From the NCBI GenBank assembly GCA_938038165.1, contig CALHRB010000383.1, positions 1 through 10,026 on the forward strand: DNA of 10,026 nt. The letters are read 5' to 3'. Shown here piece by piece: positions 1 through 6,323 of this stretch (positions within the stretch are counted from its first letter, which is position 1; each line of letters opens with the position of its first letter). The DNA is from Candidatus Kapaibacterium sp. Lineage in GTDB: Bacteria > Bacteroidota > Ignavibacteria > Kapaibacteriales > UBA2268. A program made the position numbers and the translations under genes. Under the pieces are notes generated by a model that saw only the letters and a list, made by a program, of their open reading frames with translations, did not search any database and was not told the origin of the DNA.

Positions 1-860
1 TATCCGAATATTGTTCTTTTGGCAAAAGTAGGTATTATTTCGGAGACAACTCCCATCGCAGGCAAAATCATTATGTAAACGGCAGGATGGGAATAAATCC
101 AGAAAAGATGCTGAAATAAAACTGGATCTCCACCTAAGGCAGGATCAAACAAACCTACCCCAAATAATCTTTCAACAATAACTAAAACTATTGTAATGCC
201 TACGACTGGTGTAGCTATAACCTGTATCCATGCAGTTGAATATAAAGCCCAGATGAAAAGTGGCATCTTGAAAAAAGTCATTCCGGGAGCTCTTAGTCTA
301 TGAACCGTTGTGATAAAGTTCAAACCAGTCAAAATGGAAGAGAATCCTAAAATAAAAGCAGCTAATAAAGGTATTATGACGTTTGTTTGAGTCCGGATTG
401 AATAAGGAACGTAAAAAGTCCAACCTGTGTCAATTGGTCCGCCTGCCAAAAAGAGAGAAAATATTGCAAGTAGCCCCCCAAAAATATAAAGCCACCACGA
501 TAATAAATTAAGCCTCGGAAAGGCAACATCTTTTGCACCAATTTGAATAGGTAGGAAAAAGTTTCCGAATGCTGCAGGTATGCCGGGAATAATGAATAAA
601 AATATCATTACTATCCCGTGTAAGGTGAAAAACATATTGTAGGTTTGGGCATCTACTATAGTCTGTCCCTTAGTGAGCATTTCCAACTTCATCAAAAAGC
701 CTAAAGTCATCCCAACGAGAAAGAAAATAACCATTCCCAAAAGATACATCAAACCAATTCTTTTGTGATCTGTTGATAATATCCAGGAGAGCAAACCGCT
801 ATACTTTCCTTTCTCTTTGTAAAAATCTATATATGTTGAATCTAAGACATGGTTTCCCAT
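1..860 (-). CDS. coxA: Cytochrome c oxidase subunit I, A2 type (3' end off window)
   Basis: This is the catalytic heme-copper subunit of a proton-pumping terminal oxidase in the cytoplasmic membrane. My own translation gives 286 full codons before the window edge; a complete subunit I is usually above 520 residues, so the C-terminal part (CuB histidine pair, high-spin heme ligand, K channel) lies outside. Visible landmarks are H81 in LHGIVMIF (low-spin heme ligand), N100, D111 and N118 in the GNFFLP and GAKDVAFPRLN region (D-channel residues), GWTFY at 146-150, and YSHPAVY at 256-262. There H258 is a CuB ligand and Y262 the tyrosine that is cross-linked in the family. The glutamate of A1 oxidases (HPEVY) is alanine here, and the preceding Tyr-Ser defines the A2 family. 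The ATG at 860 lies 5 bases after the sco stop and has an AAGGA ribosome site. Placement next to ACIII suggests it receives ACIII electrons. The family call is very secure; the subunit partners are not visible. Confidence 0.97.
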   Translation of the reverse strand, partial: MGNHVLDSTYIDFYKEKGKYSGLLSWILSTDHKRIGLMYLLGMVIFFLVGMTLGFLMKLEMLTKGQTIVDAQTYNMFFTLHGIVMIFLFIIPGIPAAFGNFFLPIQIGAKDVAFPRLNLLSWWLYIFGGLLAIFSLFLAGGPIDTGWTFYVPYSIRTQTNVIIPLLAAFILGFSSILTGLNFITTVHRLRAPGMTFFKMPLFIWALYSTAWIQVIATPVVGITIVLVIVERLFGVGLFDPALGGDPVLFQHLFWIYSHPAVYIMILPAMGVVSEIIPTFAKRTIFG

Positions 861-865
861 TACGA

Positions 866-1654
866 TTATTCCTTTTTATTTAACTTGTTTTTTCTTCCTT
901 TTACTAATAGTATAACTAAAAATATAGCAACAAAAAATAAAGAAACAGCACCAACTATTTTAGTTACATCAAGAACATATTTTCTTCCCTGAGGGTCATA
1001 ACTAAAACAAAAATTCAGAACTTTGTTAATTGTTGGTGATACTTTTCCTTCCTGAGCCTCGATCACAGCCATTTTTAAATCAAATGGAAGGAATTTTGTT
1101 CCAAAAAGATACCTGACTATCTTACCTTTCGAAGATAGAGCTAATATTGCAGCTGGATGAATAAAATCTTCCTTGCCGTCAGGCTTAAAATAATAACCTA
1201 CGCTTGAAGTTAATTTTTTTATACTTAAACTGTCGCCGGTCATAAAATACCAAGCATCAACAGGTATTTTTCTTTTCATTCCTTCGGCATAAGTTTTTCG
1301 CCATTTTTCGGCAATCTTTGAACCCTCTGAGTGATCAAAACTAATTGTTACAAGGCGATAATCTTTGCCTGGCTCCATATCCATTCGATCAACAGCTTCG
1401 CTTAATCCCGTTAAAAGAGGGGTACAAATACCCGGGCAATGATAATATGCAAATGAAAGTATTATAGGTTTATCTACTATTTCGGCTAAACTTATTGTGT
1501 CTCCTTTTGAGCTGATAAATTTTAAATCTAATGGTATAGTAGCACCGAGTTTTTCTTCAATTCCGACCTCAGGAGGGGTTTTTTCTGATGAAACTGCTCT
1601 AATAAATAATGTAAAAAAAATTACAGAGTATAAAATAATTCCTTGTTTAATCAT
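866..1654 (-). CDS. sco: Sco1/SenC/PrrC family copper chaperone with C-terminal membrane anchor
   Basis: This 262-residue thioredoxin-fold protein is predicted to deliver copper to, or reduce, the CuA centre of the neighbouring oxidase on the outer face of the membrane. An N-terminal hydrophobic segment (about 4-20) looks like a signal peptide. The copper site is complete: CPGIC with C73 and C77, and the distal H166 in FIHPA. A second hydrophobic helix at about 232-252, followed by a Lys/Arg-rich tail, would anchor the domain with the tail in the cytoplasm. Many Sco proteins are anchored only at the N-terminus; the linker with C216 (FCFSYDP) before a C-terminal helix recalls Sco-like proteins of ACIII-oxidase loci. 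The ATG overlaps the end of the upstream cytochrome gene by 8 bases and has no clear Shine-Dalgarno, so translation is probably coupled. Function is inferred from the motif and the neighbouring coxA. Confidence 0.93.
   Translation of the reverse strand: MIKQGIILYSVIFFTLFIRAVSSEKTPPEVGIEEKLGATIPLDLKFISSKGDTISLAEIVDKPIILSFAYYHCPGICTPLLTGLSEAVDRMDMEPGKDYRLVTISFDHSEGSKIAEKWRKTYAEGMKRKIPVDAWYFMTGDSLSIKKLTSSVGYYFKPDGKEDFIHPAAILALSSKGKIVRYLFGTKFLPFDLKMAVIEAQEGKVSPTINKVLNFCFSYDPQGRKYVLDVTKIVGAVSLFFVAIFLVILLVKGRKNKLNKKE
870..874 (-). promoter_or_regulatory. Ribosome binding site of coxA
   Basis: AAGGA inside an A-rich run lies 9 bases before the ATG at 860. It sits inside the last codons of sco, so coxA translation is probably coupled to sco. 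It supports the chosen coxA start, which also leaves an N-terminus of the usual length before the first membrane helix. Confidence 0.6.
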
Positions 1655-2594
1655 ATTGTAATTTAAATAAATAATTCATATAATCATACAACAAATTTAG
1701 TCTTTCCTCAGTTAACATTAAGGCTTTAGAATTAAATCCATTTTCATTGACTGATGACGAAATTAGTTTAACGAAATTTTCCTTTTCTGTCTTCCAACCT
1801 TGATTGGCATTAAGAGTTTGTAGTGCTTTTACACTATTATAAGTTACATTTAGAAAAATATCTTTTGCAGGATTTGAATGATAATTTAAAAATTCAATAA
1901 TCTTGTTGATTTTAGCAATATCGGAGGTTTTCTCAATGGATAACTTCATTATAGCTGTCTGAACAGGAATTTGATTCGGCAGAGTTCGGGTTTGGGATAA
2001 ATTATAAGCTACATCCAGTTCTTTCAATTCGGTTTCGCTTACTTGCGGGAAGTCAGTGGCTAATGTATTAATAAAGAAAATAAGAGCAAATTTGTCTTCT
2101 ATTGGTAAATAATCATAGGAAACCATAGCACCGCCTGGTATTCCTTCCACAAGGGTTTTATACATTTCGGAAAATTTCCTTCCATTCTTCCAACCAGTTG
2201 ATAAAGTAAAATTTCTTGGTTTAGGATTTAAATTGGCACCCGCAACACCATCTCCCAAACCTTTTTCACCGTGGCAGGAAGAACAATTTGCCTTAAAAAT
2301 TTCTTCACCCTTGGTTTTTAATTGCTCTTTTTCTGAATATAGTTTAACAACATCAACTCCAGCGATCGAAAAACCTTTTTTGGGTTCAATATCTTTAAAT
2401 AATCTGGTAGAGTCAATGATTGCAGGGGGAATTTTATTGTTAAACAATATATCCATTTTATAAACCCAGATCATTCCAATAGCAATGGCTATTATTAAAA
2501 AATATGGATAAACAAAACCAAACCATCTGATAGGGTTTTTTAAAACGTCTTTAAAATCTATTTCATCTTCAAATTTAAAATTATTCTTACTCAT
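1647..2594 (-). CDS. Membrane-anchored monoheme cytochrome c with unrecognised C-terminal domain
   Basis: This 315-residue protein has one membrane helix at about 27-45. The charged N-terminus should be cytoplasmic and the rest periplasmic. A class I cytochrome c domain spans roughly 90-182: heme-binding CSSCH at 104-108, the following HGEKGLGDG loop, and a likely axial methionine M157 in GGAMVSY. Residues about 185-315 form a mostly helical, charged region with no cysteine and no heme or copper motif; I do not recognise it. There is no CuA signature (CxxxCxxxH), so this is not oxidase subunit II. Lying between actF and sco, it is a good candidate for the electron shuttle between ACIII and the oxidase, but that is inferred from position. 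The ATG at 2594 is 27 bases after the actF stop and lacks a convincing Shine-Dalgarno. A fixed accessory subunit of ACIII or of the oxidase is the main alternative. Confidence 0.88.
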   Translation of the reverse strand: MSKNNFKFEDEIDFKDVLKNPIRWFGFVYPYFLIIAIAIGMIWVYKMDILFNNKIPPAIIDSTRLFKDIEPKKGFSIAGVDVVKLYSEKEQLKTKGEEIFKANCSSCHGEKGLGDGVAGANLNPKPRNFTLSTGWKNGRKFSEMYKTLVEGIPGGAMVSYDYLPIEDKFALIFFINTLATDFPQVSETELKELDVAYNLSQTRTLPNQIPVQTAIMKLSIEKTSDIAKINKIIEFLNYHSNPAKDIFLNVTYNSVKALQTLNANQGWKTEKENFVKLISSSVNENGFNSKALMLTEERLNLLYDYMNYLFKLQYD

Positions 2595-2621
2595 TTTGAA
2601 AGCTACGAAAGTTATACAACA

Positions 2622-3812
2622 TTATAATTTAAATTCCATTGCTCTTTTCATTTTGGGGTCACCAATTGGAACAAGATTAATTTTCTTAGATTTAATGGAA
2701 AAAACAGTAATAAATAATCCAATAGCAAGAATCGGAAAAGCTATTTCATACCAGCTGAACAGGACCTCATCCTTGCTGAAAGAAGGCATTGAAAGCCAAT
2801 ATAAATCATAAAAATGAGCTATTAATATAATTATTGATGCCAATTTCAATCTTAATGGATCCATTTTTGCAGGTTGTGGTAGTAATATGGCATATGGAAT
2901 AACAAAATGTATGAATATTAAACCATAAGACAAATAACTCCATCCACCCTGCCATCTTGTTATGAACCAGAAAGTCTCTTCGGGTAGATTTGCATACCAG
3001 ATCAGCATAAATTGGCTGAACGCTATATATGCCCAAAAATTTATGAATGCAAACATTAATGCACCCAAACTGTAGTAATGGTCTTTGGTCAATCCACTAA
3101 CAAGTAATCCTTTTTCGTTAAGATATAAGACCATCAATGTTAAACAAGCTAATGCCGAAAGAATTGTTCCAGAAAAGTAATAAACCCCAAATATTGTCGA
3201 AAACCAATGAGGTTCGAGACTCATTAACCAATCAATTGCAACAATTGTAAGTGAAATTCCAAAAAAAGGCATAAATACCGCTGAAATTTTAATGTTTTTT
3301 CTGGTTAGTGTCTGATCAAAAGAAGAATCTTGCTTTTTCGAATTTCCGCTTAGAAACGTATAAAACAACCACCAAATTAAAAATATCGCTATATTCCTTA
3401 TTATAAAGAAAGTTTGATTAAGATAAGGTGCTTTAGCTTTTAATAATTCATCGCTGGCAACTGCTTCGGGATGAGACCAATGAAATACTCCATGAAAATT
3501 CAATAAAGATGGCAGGGCAAACAAGGGTAACAGAAAAATGATAAAAGATATTATCTCGCTTATTCTTCTGAATGGAACACTCCATACCGCACCTGCAAGG
3601 TATTCAAGAGCCACCAAAAATAATGAACCTATTGAAATACTGGTAAGAAATGTGAATATTATGACACTGTTTTGAGTTGTTCTATTATAATCAGTTATAA
3701 ATGATAAAAGAACTAATATAACCCCAACAATGAGTAAAATAAAACCTAAACGGCTGAAACCTGCTGGTAATTCCTTTTTAGTATAATTAATTTTTATTTC
3801 CTCCGAACTCAT
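2622..3812 (-). CDS. actF: ACIII subunit ActF, NrfD-like quinol oxidoreductase membrane protein
   Basis: ActF is one of the two NrfD/PsrC-like integral membrane subunits of alternative complex III, homologous to ActC, and is discussed as part of a proton path. The 396-residue product is strongly hydrophobic, with about ten predicted helices (for example 22-40, 48-72, 86-104, 133-154, 177-196, 204-230, 246-272, 292-311, 322-340, 353-372). Family-typical stretches are NFHGVFHWSHPEAV (105-118), SLEPHWFSTIFGVYYFSG (198-215), and FWAYIAFSQFMLIWYANLP (259-277), which contains polar residues inside a helix. The tail VPIGDPKMKRAMEF also fits. The start shares ATGA with the end of the actD-actE gene and is preceded by a near-perfect Shine-Dalgarno, so the start is firm. 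The length is normal for ActF. Assignment as ActF and not ActC rests on these motifs and on gene order. Confidence 0.95.
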   Translation of the reverse strand: MSSEEIKINYTKKELPAGFSRLGFILLIVGVILVLLSFITDYNRTTQNSVIIFTFLTSISIGSLFLVALEYLAGAVWSVPFRRISEIISFIIFLLPLFALPSLLNFHGVFHWSHPEAVASDELLKAKAPYLNQTFFIIRNIAIFLIWWLFYTFLSGNSKKQDSSFDQTLTRKNIKISAVFMPFFGISLTIVAIDWLMSLEPHWFSTIFGVYYFSGTILSALACLTLMVLYLNEKGLLVSGLTKDHYYSLGALMFAFINFWAYIAFSQFMLIWYANLPEETFWFITRWQGGWSYLSYGLIFIHFVIPYAILLPQPAKMDPLRLKLASIIILIAHFYDLYWLSMPSFSKDEVLFSWYEIAFPILAIGLFITVFSIKSKKINLVPIGDPKMKRAMEFKL

Positions 3813-4948
3813 TTTAAGTCTTCCTCCTTAGCATTTAGAGCTCTTTGAAGAGCTCGGATATATAAAACAATTGCCCATTTTTCGTTTTCTGTCAGTTGTT
3901 TAGAATATGATGGCATTATATTTTGCCCAACATTAATAACATGATAAATTCTTCCATCCTGCCATTGAATTATTTTTTCAGAATGCAAGCTTGGAGGATT
4001 TGGAAACTGTCCATTAAGCCTTGAATCACCTTTGCCAAAATAACCATGGCAAGGACTGCAAAATGTGTTATATTTCTTTTGACCTAATTTTAAATTCTCT
4101 TCTGTTGCAAAAAGTGGGTTTGATAATAACATTTCAGCTTTTTCTGGTTCTTCCTGGTATAAATATGGCATAAACCCCCTTGCCACAGTACCTTCGACAG
4201 GTGGTCTCATTCCAAAACCATCAGCAAATAAAGTCTCTTTGGATTGTGGATCAATTCTGTGCTGTTCCATCATAAAATTAAATGGAGACATAAATAATAA
4301 CTTATTCAGCATAAAATATGTTCCACCAGCGACAATTATAGCAACAACAAAAAGAAAAGCTATAAACCTGGGTTCAAAAACTTTGTTCTTGTGATTGATT
4401 TCATCTTCATCATAATAAATTTCTTCGATTTGTTCTGCACCAAGATCGGAAAATAATTGTTTTACCTTTTCAGCATCAAATTTTGGATCTTTTGCTTCAA
4501 TACTAACACCAAACTTGTCATTTGAAACCTTTCGCATATAGTCGGTGTCGTGTAAGGGATGGCTGTTGTTAGGTAATTTGAAAAAAAAGAATAACATAAT
4601 AAGAACAGTCCCAACTGAAGCCATAAGCACAGTTACTTCAAATGTTACTGGTATAAAAGCTGGAAGTGCAAAAAATGGTTTGCCACCTATGATCATTGGA
4701 TAGTCAATTGACATTGACCAATACATAAACAAAAGAGCTATTGCCGCACCGCTCAAACCGAGAACCAACGCAAAATAGCCAAGCGTTGATGGTTTAAGTT
4801 TCATCTTTGTACTGAGTCCATGAACGGGGTATGGTGTATTAACGTCATATTTTTGGTACCCCTCATTTGTGATAACTTCAGCAGCCTTGGAAATTTCGTC
4901 AGGAGTATTAAATAAAGCTGTTATAGAATATAATTTTTTATCATTCAT
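3809..4948 (-). CDS. actD-actE: Fused ACIII subunits ActD (DUF3341) and ActE (monoheme cytochrome c)
   Basis: One uninterrupted 379-residue frame carries two ACIII subunits that are usually separate genes. Residues 1-190 are ActD: a short N-terminal alpha/beta part (YSITALFNTPDEI), a two-helix hairpin (about 57-78 and 101-124) and a soluble part ending near NHKNKVFEPR. Residues 191-379 are ActE-like: a third helix (about 194-216), then the family stretch FADGFGMRPPVEGTVARG (241-258), heme-binding CSPCH at 297-301 and a probable axial methionine M345 in NIMPSYS. Predicted topology places the ActD soluble parts in the cytoplasm, with the third helix carrying the cytochrome outside. Separate ActE proteins are, as I recall, lipoproteins; no lipobox is seen here and the helix would serve as anchor. 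The ATG lies 3 bases after the actC stop, with GGAGAA in front. A sequencing-error fusion is unlikely because the junction holds the expected ActE N-terminal helix in frame. Confidence 0.94.
   Translation of the reverse strand: MNDKKLYSITALFNTPDEISKAAEVITNEGYQKYDVNTPYPVHGLSTKMKLKPSTLGYFALVLGLSGAAIALLFMYWSMSIDYPMIIGGKPFFALPAFIPVTFEVTVLMASVGTVLIMLFFFFKLPNNSHPLHDTDYMRKVSNDKFGVSIEAKDPKFDAEKVKQLFSDLGAEQIEEIYYDEDEINHKNKVFEPRFIAFLFVVAIIVAGGTYFMLNKLLFMSPFNFMMEQHRIDPQSKETLFADGFGMRPPVEGTVARGFMPYLYQEEPEKAEMLLSNPLFATEENLKLGQKKYNTFCSPCHGYFGKGDSRLNGQFPNPPSLHSEKIIQWQDGRIYHVINVGQNIMPSYSKQLTENEKWAIVLYIRALQRALNAKEEDLK
3823..3829 (-). promoter_or_regulatory. Strong ribosome binding site of actF
   Basis: AAGGAGG is a full match to the anti-Shine-Dalgarno sequence, 10 bases before the ATG at 3812 and inside the final codons of the upstream gene. 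Together with the ATGA stop/start overlap it fixes the actF start. It also shows that this host uses Shine-Dalgarno initiation, unlike many Bacteroidota. Confidence 0.75.
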
Positions 4949-4951
4949 ATC

Positions 4952-6319
4952 TTATTCTCCGTGATGATGTTTTGGTTGAGCATGGTCGAGAACTGCTTTG
5001 ACCTCTGCAATCGAAACAACAGGAAGTGTCTTTGTGAATAGTAATAATAATGTAAAGAATAAACCAAAACTGCCAATCAAAATTCCTAAATCAAAAATTG
5101 TTGGTGTAAAGAATCCCCAACTCGATGGTAAGAAGTCTCGTGATAAAGTGGTTACAATTATCACAAACCTTTCGAACCACATTCCAACGTTGACAAGGAC
5201 ACCAATAACAAACATTGCTTTAATGTTTGTTCGAATCTTTTTGAACCAGAAAAGTTGCGGGAAAAGCAGGTTACAAGATACCATCACCCAGTAGGACCAT
5301 GCATAGTCGCCAAAAGCCCTGTTGACAAAGACAAAGAATTCAATCGGATTTCCGCCATACCAAGCTATGAAGAATTCCATCCCATAGGCATATCCAACCA
5401 TCGAACCCGTTAGAAGCATTATTTTGTTCATCTTCTCGAGTGTGTCCATTGTGATTATATGCTCCATATTGAAAATTTTTCGAATGAAAATCAATACATT
5501 TTGAACCATTGCAAAACCTGAGAAAACAGCTCCTGCAACAAAATAAGGCGGGAAAATGGTTGTATGCCAACCAGGCAGAATCGAAACTGCAAAATCGAAA
5601 CTAACGATAGTATGAACAGACAAAACCAATGGGGTTGCAAAACCAGCTAATATAAGATATATCATCTCGTAATGATGCCAATGACGATGAGAGTGCCTCC
5701 AACCAAGGCTAAAAATAGAATAAATTATTTTCTTTATCTTTGTTTTTGCTCTGTCCCTTAGATTGGCAAAATCTGGCATTAAACCAATGTACCAAAAAAC
5801 AAAAGAAACGGTAAAATATGTGGAAACTGCAAAAACATCCCATAACAGAGGTGAAGTAAAGTTTACCCACAAATGATGCTGATTTGGATATGGAAGTAAA
5901 TATCCATCCAACCAGGGTCTTCCAGTGTGAATTAATGGAAATAAACCTGCTGTCATAACAGCAAAAATTGTCATACCTTCGGCAAATCTTGCGATACCTG
6001 TTCTCCATTTTTGTCTGAAAAGAAATAATATGGCAGATATTAGCGTTCCAGCATGACCAATCCCAACCCAAAACACAAAGTTTACAATGTCAAAAGCCCA
6101 ACCTACAGGATTATTCAAACCCCAGACACCTGTTCCAAACCAGAATGTGATTCCGAGGCAAATTGCTCCTGTCCCGAGCATTGACAATGTTATCGCCAAG
6201 GCAAAGTAAAACTTCTTGTCAGGTTTCTCATCTAATGGTCGTGCAATTAATTCATTAACAGCCGAAAATGAAGGACTACCCTCAATTACTGAAATTTCTC
6301 TTGTATAATCAATGCTCAC
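4952..6319 (-). CDS. actC: ACIII subunit ActC, NrfD-like quinol oxidoreductase membrane protein
   Basis: ActC is the NrfD/PsrC-family subunit of alternative complex III expected to hold the quinol oxidation site near the outer face, next to the ActB iron-sulfur arm. The 455-residue product has about ten hydrophobic helices. Family landmarks are GIGHAGTLISAILFLFRQKW (86-105), LIHTGRPW (129-136), the histidine-rich turn GWRHSHRHWHHYE (206-218), and LSVHTIVSFDFAVSILPGWH (233-252) with conserved His and Asp. WFERFVII (381-388) and the extramembrane tail DHAQPKHHHGE are also visible. Length is normal for ActC. Translation starts at GTG (6317-6319), 4 bases after the actB stop; a GGAGG site supports it and no ATG is better placed. 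Which residues bind quinol is family knowledge that cannot be proven here. Confidence 0.96.
   Translation of the reverse strand: MSIDYTREISVIEGSPSFSAVNELIARPLDEKPDKKFYFALAITLSMLGTGAICLGITFWFGTGVWGLNNPVGWAFDIVNFVFWVGIGHAGTLISAILFLFRQKWRTGIARFAEGMTIFAVMTAGLFPLIHTGRPWLDGYLLPYPNQHHLWVNFTSPLLWDVFAVSTYFTVSFVFWYIGLMPDFANLRDRAKTKIKKIIYSIFSLGWRHSHRHWHHYEMIYLILAGFATPLVLSVHTIVSFDFAVSILPGWHTTIFPPYFVAGAVFSGFAMVQNVLIFIRKIFNMEHIITMDTLEKMNKIMLLTGSMVGYAYGMEFFIAWYGGNPIEFFVFVNRAFGDYAWSYWVMVSCNLLFPQLFWFKKIRTNIKAMFVIGVLVNVGMWFERFVIIVTTLSRDFLPSSWGFFTPTIFDLGILIGSFGLFFTLLLLFTKTLPVVSIAEVKAVLDHAQPKHHHGE
4955..4960 (-). promoter_or_regulatory. Ribosome binding site of actD-actE
   Basis: GGAGAA, 6 bases before the ATG at 4948, overlaps the last two codons (Gly-Glu) of actC. 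It distinguishes this ATG from another ATG 4 bases downstream that is out of frame. Confidence 0.65.
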
Positions 6320-6323
6320 TTAA

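Noticed and set aside
1647..2594. Calling the anchored cytochrome c a caa3 subunit II (coxB)
   Set aside because: It has only one helix and one CxxCH and lacks the CuA cysteine/histidine/methionine signature anywhere in its 315 residues.
2596..2811. Plus-strand open frame of 71 codons opposite the end of actF
   Set aside because: It lies almost wholly antisense to a conserved membrane protein, has no ribosome site or recognisable product, and is explained as a shadow of actF.
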